Notes: a model not told the origin generated them from the sequence alone. A stretch of DNA of 64,000 bases from Paramecium sonneborni (GCA_905182985.1 CAJJDN010000105.1:124001-188000), one strand, 5' to 3'. Numbered from the stretch's first letter, positions 11,122-23,427 are shown. Program-made: numbers and translations.

Positions 11122-12969
11122 ATGATATCTGACTCTTAGTAATCATTTAAGGATTTAGTCTAAAATTATGCAGTTAGACAATATAAAACAGGCAAAAAGA
11201 ATTCTCGAAGATTGTATCAGAATTCTTTAGGGTCTTATTCTGAATCATAAATGAAGTCAATATAAATTGAATAAAATTTAAGTTATGCCATTAGCAATAA
11301 ACGAGTCTAAAATGGCGATCCTTAAATGCATCTAAGATTTTAAGCAATATCCAGCACTAAAACAAGTAGATCAGAATTACCCCTCTTTACTATTAAGTAA
11401 TGGAATTAAAAAAAAAAACCTTTATGTTTAATACGAAATTCATAATTATTTAATGATGTTATTAGAAAAGCCAGCCAATAAAACATTTAATAGTAATAAG
11501 TGCCAATCAAATCTCAAGAATAATTAATAAAAAGTTATCTTCATTAGTTATCAGTGAAACGTAAAGTGCCTCCTAAACCTTAAGGCACTGAAGATCTTCT
11601 AAATTTTGAGGTAGATTAATTATATTTTGATATAACTCGTAAAGATGTTATATTGTCACCTAAATTTCCTATTAAAAACTAGCTTGGAGTTAAACAAGTT
11701 TTTAGGAATTTATTGGGAATGGCGTATGACTAATAAATGTATCTGGATTTAACTAGATTAAGAGCGGCTCATGTAGGCATGCAATTAAGTCATACTCATT
11801 TTTTTAGATTTAAATATCATTTTCTAAATAGATTTATACTTTTAAATATCTCAACTGAAAAAATGTTTAATTGTTGTGAAAAAATAGAAAATATGAGACC
11901 ATATATATTGAATGAAGTTTTAGAATATGATATTTATGGGGGAGAGTTAGGTATTTAAGCAATAACAAAATCAATGTATAAGAAAATCTTATCAGATGTC
12001 ACACTTGCTCCGTACTTTGAAAAAATTGATGTAGCAACTTAAGAAATCAAATTTGGAAGATTATTTTTTTAACTTATTTATCATTTAGATTCTCCAAATT
12101 ATTCATGTGAAACTTTAAGAGAAAGACATGTTAAATATGCATTAACAAATGTACAATTAACAAATTTTAAATATTACCTTTCATTAACTTTATAAGCAGC
12201 AAATATTCCTTGGAAATATATTAGACAATTATTACGTAGAATGGATATTTATAAGTATGCAATAATTAATAAGAAAGATCTTTAATATTATGTGAACTAA
12301 TTAGGTTTTCACTAGTTTATTGAAAGTTTTATTAATAGTTGTTAATAGGATACGATGTTATCAGAACTCATATCTAGAAGAGGTAAATAAAGATTTACTG
12401 CACATTGTTGCAATATTTTCCATTACTTTTTCAGATATAACATAAAGGCTATAACAAGAGATGATTTGCATTAAATACACTCAAAGAAGGCTATAATAAA
12501 TGAAAGGATATTTGAGAAATTAAAATAGAAAGCAATTCAAGAAGTGAGATTATTAGTAAATGACACTTTGATAATAGAAGATTTTAAAGAAGATTGGGAT
12601 GAGGTTAAGCCTATTATTTTAGGTGAATCAAGAAGTTAATTAATAGTAAATCTTGGAGAAGATTATTTAATTAAAAAAGCCTAGATGATTTTGGAGGAAG
12701 AATTTATATAAAGACATCTTAATTAAATCTATGAGACAGAAGAAGCCGATATGAGTTAAAGTATATTATGTAAATTAAATCTGTTACTTTATGGAATTAG
12801 ATTCTTTAAGAAATAGGATTTGTAGACAATACATAAAAGATTCAAAATAACTTATTCTTAATATTATGAATTTCAACAGAGTTTTAAAGTAGCTTTAGAA
12901 GATTACAAAATGTTAGATTACGTACATCAGATGATAGAAGAATACGAAGAATATATTGTCTCTGATTGA
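11122..12969 (+). CDS. Four-domain truncated-globin-like protein, copy 2
   Basis: A single open frame of 615 residues without introns, beginning 19 bp after the stop of copy 1. After a basic, Gln/Ser-rich N-terminal 160 residues come four globin-like repeats. Repeat 1 carries LRAAHVGMQLSHTHFFRF, almost a textbook truncated-globin F/G region. Repeat 2 has YGGELGIQAITKSMYKKIL and LRERHVKYALTNVQ, repeat 3 LHQIHSKKAIINERIF, and repeat 4 LGEDYLIKKAQMIL and LQTIHKRFKITYSQYYEF. The aligned histidines lie at residues 217, 336, 453 and 571 (spacings 119, 117, 118). All eight repeats of the two paralogues keep this proximal-type histidine, which argues for retained haem ligation (inference). The ends of copies 1 and 2 match (IDDYKKHIV versus IEEYEEYIV), so they arose by tandem duplication of an already four-fold gene. 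Confidence 0.82.
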
Positions 12970-12992
12970 ACTATTGATAATAATTTTAGAAA

Positions 12993-13709
12993 TCATTTTA
13001 AATTTTCATGTAAGAATTTTGCTGCTAGATCTAGAGCTTATTTAGCAATAGCTTGATTATAAACTTCTGGTCTATCTTGATTGCAAAAAGCATGTCCAAC
13101 TCCTGGCCATATTTTCACTTACAAATTCTTATTACCTTATTATAAAGCAGTGGATTCTAATCTTTTAGCATCCTAGACTGAAGAGAATCCTACCATATCA
13201 TCATTTTATCCAAATTAAGCTAAAATAGGTCCATTAGCATTAGATAGTTTAAATGTATTCAAATCACAAACACCATAAAATGGAGCAGCTGCAGATATAA
13301 TTTTAGAGGTAGTAATAGATGCTATACTAAGTGCACCTCCCATACAAAATCCGAGAATTCCTATTTTTTTACAATGTAAATCTTCTTTTAAAAAACGTGC
13401 TGACTCTTCTATATCAATTAATGCTTATTTCCAATCTAATCCAGAAAGAAGATGTCCTGCCTCTTCAGTATCCTTAGCTATTTTTCCTCTGTATAGATCA
13501 GGTACAACACATTTGAATCCATAAGTACTCATAATATCAGCTGTTTTACAAATAGATGAGTTTAGACCCCACCATTCTTATATTACAACTAATCCATATG
13601 GTGCAGGAGTAACATAAATTGGTAATTTATCACCAATTACGGTTGTTGGCTTTGCCTTTTAATAAACTAAAGAGTAGAAGAATTAAGGCTTCAAAATGAA
13701 TCTTTGCAT
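12993..13709 (-). CDS. Dienelactone hydrolase family protein, copy A
   Basis: About 238 residues, alpha/beta hydrolase of the carboxymethylenebutenolidase (DLH) family. Visible landmarks are the VVIQEWWGLNS strand-loop, the nucleophile elbow GFCMGGALS (Cys in place of Ser, as in DLH), AQFGQNDDMV supplying the acid, and WPGVGHAFCNQDRPE with the catalytic histidine. The start at 13709 gives MQRFILKPQFF, a hydrophobic/basic extension that could be a weak targeting signal. The protein ends FLHENLK at TGA. Family members hydrolyse small cyclic esters or act on xenobiotics; the substrate here is unknown. Convergent with the globin gene (24 bp apart) and 25 bp downstream of its paralogue. Confidence 0.88.
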
Positions 13710-13734
13710 TTATAAATATTATTTTATAATAAAT

Positions 13735-14535
13735 TCATAATTATTATGTAAATACTTATTTAAACCATGTTGCTACTTCTTATAAAGCTTATTAAGCTAC
13801 CTCGGCATTATATGCTTCAGGTCTATCTTGATTCATAAATGCATGTCCAACACCTGGCCAAATCCTATTATTAATTTAATTACTTACTTAACTTTTACAT
13901 TCTTTCCTACTTTCTATCCTGCTTCTACTAATCTCTAAGCATCATCAGGAGATGAAAATCCTTTCATTTCATCCTTCTCTCCAAATTATCCATAAATAGG
14001 TCCCTTTATATTATCCAATTTAAAAGTATTTAAATCACATACTCCATAGAATGGAGCTGCTGCATTAATTTAATCAGAAAAAGATATAGCTGCTATTGAT
14101 AATGCTCCTCCCATACAAAATCCTGTTACTCCTACTTTCTTACATCCCCTTTCTCTCAAATGTTTTGCTGCACCCTCTATATCCTTCACTGCTCCTTACC
14201 AATCCAATCCTTCTAATAAATGACCTGCTTCCTATTATTTTTATTACATTATATCTTTTACTTCTCTATTCTAAGCAACCTTCCCTCTATATATATCTGG
14301 AGATATACATTGAAATCCCATCTTAGCTATCTTATCTGTTGTTTTAACCATTGATTCATTCAAACCCCACCATTCTTATATTACAATTATTCCAAACATA
14401 GCATTATTTTAACTTAAATATCTTTATTAATTGATTTTTATTATTAATTAAATACCCTTCTCCATCTGCTCTCCCTTCAACCTCAAAATTACAATTCTTT
14501 TTTGCTGGAGTATGTATAGCTGGATTTGCTTGCAT
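13735..14535 (-). CDS. Dienelactone hydrolase family protein, copy B
   Basis: Paralogue of the preceding enzyme in the same orientation, only 25 bp away. The start MQANPAIHTPAKKNCNFEVEG is the conserved N-terminus that copy A lacks. It keeps the tryptophan-rich EWWGLNES region, the GFCMGG nucleophile elbow, GEKDEMKGF and WPGVGHAFMNQDRPEAYN with the histidine. An intron of 23 nt near 13868-13890 splits KNVKVK from IWPGVGH, and another near 14400-14450 is needed between the N-terminal segment and MFGIIVIQEWW. The tail differs from copy A (VATWFKQVFTQQL). Both copies look functional. Confidence 0.85.
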
Positions 14536-14603
14536 TTAATATTTTAATAATTATATTTATAAATCCATTCTTTCTAAATTATATATGATTAGTATCATAA
14601 TCT

Positions 14604-15241
14604 TCAGTATTTCTTTATTCCTTATTTTAAAATCTAATATCCTCCATTATTTAGTGGTTCCAATTTCTATGATTATTATGAAAGTGGTGTTGAAAAACCC
14701 TAAGATTATGATACCATAAATTAGGCATCCTATTAAGCTATCTTCTATCTATAATTAGCTAATTCCTTTGCATGTTAACTAATCATATCCTTTATTCTCT
14801 ATTCCAACTCTTCATTCTTCCTTCTTAAATCATATAGCTCTTTTATTGTCTATTCATTAACCTAAGTTTATGAATATGGTTATGATTTATCTTAAAATAA
14901 AATTTTCTCATATTTCTATTTATATTATTCATTATCCTTCTCTATTTAATTAATCCGATTTCTTTACATCTCCAATACCTATCTCAACGCATCCTCATTT
15001 TAAAAACGTCTATGTTGTTTCATAATTAATTATACTCCGAAACTGAATTGTTCCTTCCATCAGCTGTCTTTATTCTTTTTGTTGAGATTATATTTGTAAA
15101 TGTATTTTTCATTTGACTTAGCTATTATCTTTATAATTGATTTTCTTTTCTCAACAATTCATTTTCTTGTTAAATCAATTTAACTCTCTTCTAAAGAAAC
15201 TAAATTTCTTTATCTTTCTCTTTCATACTATTTGAATCCAT
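14604..15241 (-). CDS. Small coiled-coil protein, unidentified
   Basis: Starts MDSNSMKEKDKEIQFL and continues with heptad-like Leu/Glu/Gln/Lys segments (LIQQENELLRKENQLQ; later ELYDLRRKNEELEQRIKDM and ISQHAKELANYRQKIAQ). An unresolved intron lies near 15020-15040. The C-terminus is Gln/Ser-rich (LSQQSQKLEPLNNGGYQ) and stops at TGA (14604-14606). No enzymatic motif; probably a cytoskeletal or centrosomal adaptor (guess). Confidence 0.55.
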
Positions 15242-15345
15242 TTATTATAAATAATATTATATTAAAATATAGTCGAAATTATATATGAAATTTATTCAAT
15301 CTCCTTCATCATAATAGGATCAAATAACATTTTAAAGTTATGAAA

Positions 15346-17167
15346 TCATTAATATATTTTCATTTAGCTTAATTTTTGAAACTTTTGACGGTTTTCAGTT
15401 GAAAAAAAACGTGGTGATGCTTATATTGAATTGCTCCTTTACTCAAAATTTCTAATTTGCCTTTCCTTTACAGGAATTAAACTCTTCTTTCGATGATGTA
15501 GTTCTTAAATCACTTCTTAACATTTTTAAATTAACTCTACTCTTTTAAAAAAACGACCATCTATTTCAACTTCTGAAGGGTTATAACCCAAACATGCAAC
15601 TTTAAAAAATTAAAATAATTGAATTGGAGATCCTGAACAGGATAGACAACTAGAATTAAGCATAATAGATTTCTTTTTGTTCCCAATAAGACCTTGGCTC
15701 TATAATTGTTATTAAATATACTACATTCATAATCGAGAGAGCACTATCTATTTAAATATCTTTTCCTCCTAATAATTTTAGATCTTCTTTATCCAACTCA
15801 TCTTATCTTAATAAGCATAATATATTTGAACTTATTCTTAACATATTTAATTTAAATTATTTCAAAAGCGCTATTTCTTCATTTAACTTCTTATAATCAC
15901 TCTTTGAAAATTCACTTTATATCTCATTTAATAATTATTATAAATTATTAATAGATTATTTAGAGTTTGATGCCTATTTTTATATATTTAATTCAATGTT
16001 TGCCTAAAATTAGATCTATGATAAATAGAGTTCATCATTAAGTTCTTTAAACTTTTATTTTAAAGAATTAATTTCATTTGATTTTTCATCTAACTATTAA
16101 TCAAATTATTCTTTCAATTAACGTAATTATTCTTCAAAATAAACCAGATTAGCTGATTATTTTCTTTTCGTTTTTTTTTAATTCTTACTATCTACAAATT
16201 AAGTTGTTTTATTCTCATCGCCTTATTAATCTTCAACAGAAGAATCTTAATCATTCTCAGCATTTTTCAAAGTTTCTTAAGCCTTTTAAAATCTTTTAGA
16301 AGCTTTTAAGACTATTGTTTTATGCCAATCCATCAATTCTTAAATATTATAATCATTATTAATATTTAGAATAGTTTTATCAAACTCGTCAAATTTTTAC
16401 TTTTCAAATTATGCATACTTAGAAAAAAATTTTAAAGGTAAACTAAAAAAAAGAGAATCATTGATTTAATTTTATATATGGTAGTGTTGATAATATCGTA
16501 AGTAAATCTCTATTGAGCTAAGTTTATGTTTAAATTCATCAATAACTTATAAATTATTTTTTATAATTTTGTTTTCCTCAATTAAGGTTTCCAACATTTG
16601 ATTCACCTTATCTATGGTTTTTGCTTATTAAAAATTTTTTAAATTATTTGATGAAATATCATTTTTAATCTAATCTAATTTCATTGAATAAGCCTTTATC
16701 TGTGCATCTTCATGAGAAATTTAATGTATTATTTTTCTTTAACTTTAATCAATACCTATGATTTATTATTTAAGGTCTGAAAACTCTTAATTATATATCT
16801 AATTTATTTTGTCCATACTTTATTCTAAAGAGGTTTTAAATGAGAAATTAGCAACTTTAACTTCCTGAAGTTCTTATTTAGCTTCTCTGTAAAAAATTTC
16901 AGCTTGTTACGATTCTGTGGAAAATGTTTAAATTTGATTTTTGATTTAATCAATCTGATATTATTTTTCCGAAGATTGTGTAATACAAACTTTGAAATTT
17001 TCTTGTAATTTTTATTCTTAAGATTAAAGTTTTAATTTTAATTCGTTGTATTTCGGCTCTAAATTTTCTTTTAAAGTTTATACTTCCTTCAATTAGCCTC
17101 TAAATTATTAAGACAAATCAGTTAAAAGAGCTTAATTTTTATAGAAATTATGAAGATGAGGTTCCAT
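15346..17167 (-). CDS. Long coiled-coil protein with small C-terminal Cys motif
   Basis: About 598 residues, almost entirely coiled coil from MEPHLHNFYKNQALL onwards (for example YFEEQLRQLKEQFDQQ and INSLKQKFKELNDEL). Near the C-terminus, after a 25-nt intron (GTAGTATATTTAATAACAAT...TAG at about 15730-15754), the non-coil segment SSCLSCSGSP and FFKVACLGYNPSEVEIDG appears, followed by a basic tail. One CxxC pair could coordinate a metal. The gene stays open for over 1.3 kb before that intron, so the structure is well supported. Function unknown; such proteins in ciliates are often basal-body or cortical components. Confidence 0.65.
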
Positions 17168-17329
17168 TAATCTTTGGATGAGAGACGTTAATGTATTTTC
17201 TAATTCTAAGGTTTCAAATTTATTCAAAACGTTTAGCATCAATATTGAGAAAAATGAAAAAAATTATAAAAATTGTTTCCAAGTTACCCATGATAATAAG
17301 TTTAATGATATATTTATAATTATAATATG

Positions 17330-18830
17330 TATTATTATTCAATTTCATCCCAACTTCCTTCAACTTGTTCACTCAAAAAGAATTAATATAAAACTATTAT
17401 TATTTACTTCAAAATTATCAGGACGAGTTTGTTTTTCGATATAATTAACTTTCTTTCTTTTATCAAATAAGGTTAATCTTCCTTATGGTGGAATTTTAAT
17501 AGATTTGCTTTAGCGAGAAAATTTATTCTTTAAGAAATCAAGTGATTTAGAGAATATCTCAGTTTTCTTACTTTTAAAGAAGCAATCCCTTAGACAATAG
17601 CATAAATTCTAAAGGTGCATATACTTATTTGAAATCTCTAAGACAACATGATTCTAAAAATAAAAGTTTCTATTTAACTGGTGAAATACCATCAAACCAA
17701 AAATCTTTAACTACATATATTTGCACCACAAGTTTAGTTCTCCAAATTTCAACTCCATCAGTTTAAAACATCATAAATTCTCCATCTAAAAAATCAAATT
17801 TATCAAGGATTAATTACAACTTAAGTTTTTGATGAGGAGTAATATCAAAAAAATCTAAAACAGCTCCAAAGATTCGAAAACCATCAAATAATGATTTACT
17901 TCCACAGTCACTCACATATCGAAACCTTGCTACAAATTATCCATCCATTAATTCATATAAATTTATCCTCCAAAAAAGGACTATTCTTAAAAAATGAGAG
18001 TAAATTTAACATTTACCCCCAAATAAAACACAATTATTAGTAAATTCAATAATATTAAATAAATAAAAATACTTTTGCAATCAGAATCTTTTTGGTCTCT
18101 TACATTCAGTACAATTAGCTGAGAAGGATGTACAGAAGATAGTAATATTTCTTTATCCAAATGATTCACTATTTGCTTCTTCATCAATAGTAGTTAGGAA
18201 TTCAATTTTAACTTAATCATCAGTGTGACCAACATTAACTTCTGTTCTAGCAAATCACAAATTTTTTCAAAGTAACCCTCATACCATTAAAATCTTCTTT
18301 CCAAAACCATATTACAAATCAACTTTAATTTAAGCAGCCTCATTATTCTAAAAATCAGTTTCGGTCCAAAGCACCTTTATCTTTAATTTCTAATGGGGAT
18401 TAACTTTAAAGATTTTGTTTACAATAACTTTTCAGCATTTTTAATAACCACAAAATAAAGCAACATTTTTTATCATCTACTTAACAACTGTCTGGAAATC
18501 TTTCAATAGATAAGAAAAAGTCTTTTTTAACCAAAGATTCCTAATTACGTTACATCTAACTACAAAAGCTATTGTATCAGAATTTTTTACATTTAAGTTA
18601 AATTTATTGTCATTTCCCTTCGATCTTTCGTTTTTCCACATTTTTATCCATCTCCTTCAATATACTGGAATTTTGTTGACGATGATTATTAATCATCTTT
18701 ATATATATATCCTTTCTCAGTACCCATGAATCTATTCTACATATATAACTAAATCAATATACTTCCAAAATTAAACCTATATGTTAACTAGCGATTGAGG
18801 AGGTAATTAAAACACTTACTTACATAATAT
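17330..18830 (-). pseudogene. Decayed tandem copy of the IDSWD-repeat secreted protein
   Basis: Base-for-base similar to 19168-20990, but damaged. The 5' exon with the signal peptide is missing (similarity stops near 18830). A segment of about 130 bp corresponding to 20475-20605 is absent around 18470. About 26 bp are lost near 18250 (compare 20225-20252). The diagnostic IDSWD aspartate-tryptophan core has become TDFQNNEAA in one repeat. The C-terminal EQVEGSWDEIE still matches the GHVEGGWVEVE end of the intact copy. I read this as a non-functional tandem duplicate. A shortened but expressed protein with unusual splicing is less likely. Confidence 0.6.
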
Positions 18831-19167
18831 AATATATTTCATTAAAATATATCTTTAAGTTCAAATTATTTCTGTATATAAATCAGATAGGAAATAAGCT
18901 ATAGAATTTTAAGTAAATTTATTTTAATATTAATTATACATAAATTACTAAAGAGATGAATTCTGAAAATTAGATTTAAAAGATTACATTGAAAAAATTA
19001 AATATAAAAAAATGTAATTGAACTTATTGTTATTAGAGAGAAAGAATTAAGCTTTCTTAATTGTATTAGATTCTTATTTTCAATCAAAATAATAAATAAA
19101 CAAAATGGTTTTTGTTAAAATATAGATATGAATATTTTGTATATTTTGTTCTATGTATGTAAATGTA
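18831..19167. other. Spacer between IDSWD gene and its decayed copy
   Basis: AT-rich, no coding frame seen. It lies where the 5' end of the duplicate should be and shows no similarity to the signal-peptide exon of the intact gene. Confidence 0.5.
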
Positions 19168-21259
19168 TCATTATTCAACTTCAACCCAGCCTCCTTCAAC
19201 ATGACCACTCATTTAAATAAGTGAAAACTAAATAAATATTTTGAAATAGATACATCGAAGTTTTAAATGCAAGCTTGGTCTGAAGTATAGGTAACTTTCT
19301 TTCCATTATAATCTGTGCTCTCATATAGAGTAACTCTTCCTTAAGGTGGAACTCTAATGGATCTAATTTATGGAGGAATGTTATCCTTTTAGAAATTAGG
19401 TGATTTAGAGCAGAATTCAAATGAAGCTCCTTTGTAATCACATTCACTATAGAAAACTGCACAAGCTTCTTTTGGTTCATACCATAATTTGAAATCTCTG
19501 AAACCCCATGATTCTAAATGATAGAAAATAAATACTTACCATCTGCAGCATCTTAATCTAAGGTGGATGTAAATACAACTTCAGCTTTAGGAGCTTAATG
19601 GTTAAATATTTGATCTACTCCTACAATACCATCAAACCAAATTCCTTAACCACAGAAATTAGCACCTCCAGTTTATAGATTCCATGATGTCTTCCAAACA
19701 TCAGTTCCATCAACTTTGATAATCATAAATTCTCCATCCCAAGAATCAATTTTATAAATTGTAGATTAAAGTCTGAGTCTTTTGTGAGGTGGTACATCAA
19801 ATGTCTTTGTAGCACTAGCACCACGACCCATAATATCAAAACCTCCTACCATAGATTTTCCACTGCATTCATTGATTTATTTTCCACCCTTATTTTTATC
19901 TAAAATCCATCCATTAATTCCTGTAAATTTATCTTCTAAAAATGATTATTCTAAAAGAATGAAATTTGGTAAAGCTTAACATTTACCTCCAACTAAAGCC
20001 CAATTATTAGCACATTCTATTATTTTAATAAATATAAAATACTTTTGCAATCAGAATCTTTTGGTCCTGTACATTCAGCACAATTTTCAGAACAGGAGGC
20101 ATAATAGATATATAAATCTCTCAAACCAAATGATTCATTATTTGGTGCTTCATCAAGAGTAGTTGTAAATTCAACTCTTGCTTAATCACCAGTATGATCA
20201 ATATCAACTTCTGTTCTAGCAAACATAGTTTTCCATTCAAAAATTGGGCAACCACAAATCTTTCCAAAGTAACCTTCATGCCATTAAAATCTTCTTTCCC
20301 AAACCATTTTTCCATCTACTTTAATTTAAGCAGCTTCATTATCCCAAGAATCAATCTTAGCCCAAAGTACTTTAATCTTTAATTTGTAATGGGGATTGAC
20401 TTTTAAGACTTTGCTAACAACAGCTTTACGACCTGTCTTATCAAATCCACCAAATAAAGCAACACCTTGAAATTAATAATATTTATAAATTACCTCCACA
20501 ATTAGTAGCTGACTTTTCTCCTCCTGCAATTTCCCAACCATCAGCTCCTAATTAATTAGCATCTAAAGATCCCCAACTACTTGAAAATGATTACCAGAAT
20601 GAACAATTTTCTTCCTTATCATCAACTTAACAAGCAGAGCAACCCTCTGGACATCTTTCTACTGATAAGACAAAGTCTCTAATAGCCCAAGATTCCTAAT
20701 TATAATACATCTAAATAATTACATTATCAGCGGCTTCATTCAAGTTTGATGTAAATACTACAACAGCTGTTGGTCCTGTATGTTTTATATTTAAGTTAAG
20801 ATTAAGTGTCATTTCCATCCAATCTCCACCTTTTCCACACTTTTAACCATCTCCTTCATTATGTCTAAATTTTCTTGACCATACTAATTAATCATCTACA
20901 AAAATGTATCCTTCTTCATTATCCCATGAATCTATTCTATATATATATAATCAAATCAAAATACTTCCAAAATTAAACCTTCAAGTTTATTGAAGAATGA
21001 GGAGGCAACTCAAATAATTTACTTGCAACTGCCCTGGCACCAAATTTACCGAAACCTCCAAACATTTTTGTGCCACTACACTCTGTTACATGAGCTGGAG
21101 CACCTCCGACAACCCAACCTTACAAATTATTTTATCGATATTACCATCTGCATCCTCAAATGCATTTCCTGTAAATGATTAAGACACCACAACAGGCTCT
21201 CCGAATACGGAAACAGCACTAAAGACTAATACCAAGAGTATGACTGTTCTGCTATTCAT
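19168..21259 (-). CDS. Secreted cysteine-rich protein with three IDSWD repeats
   Basis: A signal peptide is clear (MNSRTVILLVLVFSAVSVFG, likely cleaved before EPVVV). Three repeats follow, each with the pattern C-x-G-x-x-x-x-GGF-x-x-x-G-x-x-A, then PPH-x-x-L/I and KIDSWD-x-E plus VDG-x-x-VW. Examples are KMFGGFGKFGARAVASK, LFGGFDKTGRKAVVSK and SMVGGFDIMGRGASATK. Between repeats are cysteine clusters such as CPEGCSACQVDDKEENC and CSENCAECTGPKDSDC, resembling surface-protein Cys modules. Introns restore the frame (about 25 nt near 21114-21139 and about 40 nt near 20950). It ends GHVEGGWVEVEQ. Probably extracellular or surface-bound and possibly ligand-binding; the family name is not known to me. 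Confidence 0.65.
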
Positions 21260-23427
21260 AAATATTAATATTTAATATCTCAGTTCTCAATAATACTTAA
21301 AAAACGAATTTTTTTATATATTATTTAATTTAATTCTGAATTATATAATAAAGCAAGGAAAAGAGAAAATCATGACACTTATATAATTTCTAAAAAATTT
21401 CTAATTTTTGTTTTTTAAAATAATTTTGTATCAATATTGGTAGATAAGTATTTATATGTGGTTGCTACATGATTAATTTTAATCATTCCTTTTGTTTTTT
21501 TAACATTGCAACTTTTTGATTTTTAAACTGATATTATAAATTCTAGCTTAAAGCTTTTGTCCAAAATATTTTGTAACTATGCAAATGACAAAAAAATTAA
21601 TAGTTCACTTTAATTGATAAAATCTAGATTATGATAAAACAATACATTTATTTAAAACAAATACTAATATATTTAAGATTAAATTAAGTAAGAAAATTTA
21701 TTGGTGTTAACATAAAAATAATGTTGAAAGTTAAAGCTATGAAAATGTTCAATATTTAATATTCTTTGCTTTTTTAAATTAAATTATTGATATACAGGCT
21801 ATATTCGTTTATTTTAGCTATCATTCAATATATCTAAAAGTTGATATAATAAAGATTTTCTCCTAACCAATATTTAGAAAGAATCAGCTTCTCTAACCAT
21901 ACAGATATTAATAATACTCATTTTTTTATTTTTTCTAAATTAATTCAGGATAATTTTTTATAGATATAAATAGCACATTTGAAAAATTTTTAAAGACACA
22001 TTCCTTTATTATTTATCCTTTAAAATTAACAAAACGACCAAAAAGAATTAGTAAATAAAAACTTGGAATTTTCTAAATTAAATAAAAAATACTTTATAAT
22101 AAATTACATAATTTATATTAGACCCAATAAAATTGATTTGCGATAGATATTATATTAAAAAGGATTTCTTTAAATCTGAATTATTAATTTAAGGCTTCGA
22201 AGGATATGGAATATTTAATAAAAATGATCAAACCTTTAAATTATTAAAATAATCTTATAAAATTGTTCTTTGCTGATAATGGAGAGATATTAAATGAAGG
22301 AAACAATAATATTTGAGAAAAAATCATTGAAGATATTTTAATTAAAATTTTTGAACTTATGTTAATATAATATAAGAATACAATTTTTGGTAGTTTGTTT
22401 ATTATTGAGGATATTATTTGGAATAGAATCAATATCACGAACATGAATTTTGCCTTTAACCCAGAAACTTAATAAATTCATTAGTATACTATCGTAGATT
22501 GATGCGAATGTTTAAAAATAGCAAATGTATCCTGTACTAAATTCATTAATGGAGCTAACCATATTATGCCTTTTAATTTTTCAAATTAAAGGACATAATT
22601 CTAAAATGCTGGCAGTTTTCCTCAACATTAAATTCATGATTGAATTTATCAATTTTATTTCCAAATTAACATTTATATCAATCTTCTAAAAAAATAGACA
22701 GCAAGTTATATAAATGATATATAATTTCAAATTAGATAGAGCTAAAAGAGTAGAATTAATAGGATATATGAATTATTGTTGAGTTCCTATAATAAAAAAT
22801 AAATATTCGGAATTGCTTCATAAAGAACTGTATATTTTTAATTATTGATTAATTTAAAACAGGTATTATCGATAAATATTAATTATAGAAGGGTTTGGTA
22901 TACTTAAATTACCTAAAATTTAATTTTGATAAGTAATCTATAAAGCAAATTTAATAATTAATTAGAAATTGTATTACAAAACTTTTAAAAATGTACCCAA
23001 TATTAACTAAATTTTTTTTTACAATATATAATTAATCTGAGCCCTAAGTAATTTTAGGATTTTTATAAATCAAAATTTTAAATATAAAATTAAGTGAAAA
23101 ATCAAAAGAATTTTATATACAGACCCAATCATGTTTTTTTTATTGAAATTTAACTATTAAAGCAAATTTAAACCAAAGAATATTTAGCATTATTAATGCA
23201 CACCTAATGTTACATTTGATGATTCCCAAAATTCTTTTTATCTAGATAGAAAAAGTAAATCAAATATATAATTAGTGGTTTACAATTTAAAATCATGAAT
23301 TGATAATCATTCTCATTATACCCTTTTTGGCATTTTTACAGTTATTTCAGCTTGTTTAATTTGTTTAAAATAAAAAATGAAAAAAAGCTGAAAATATCAT
23401 CATAAATAAATGAAAATAAACACATTA
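21260..23427. other. Gene-poor 2.2-kb region
   Basis: Unusually long gap for this gene-dense sequence. Apart from the coding-like remnant at 22160-22640 I see no intact gene, tRNA or repeat. Confidence 0.5.
22160..22640 (+). pseudogene. Possible decayed gene remnant
   Basis: The plus strand contains coding-like pieces with ordinary composition: LLIQGFEGYGIFNKND, then in a shifted frame IIEDIIWNRINITNM, FAFNPETQQIHQYTIVD, CECLKIANVSCTKF and NHIMPFNFSNQRTQ. They are interrupted by in-frame TGA codons (for example at about 22500) and a frameshift that no GT...AG intron explains. The family is not recognised. Chance open frames in AT-rich DNA are the alternative. Confidence 0.35.

Noticed and set aside
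13000..14535. Short plus-strand ORFs over the hydrolase genes (for example 14096-14326)
   Set aside because: Opposite strand carries complete catalytic motifs; these are antisense shadows.
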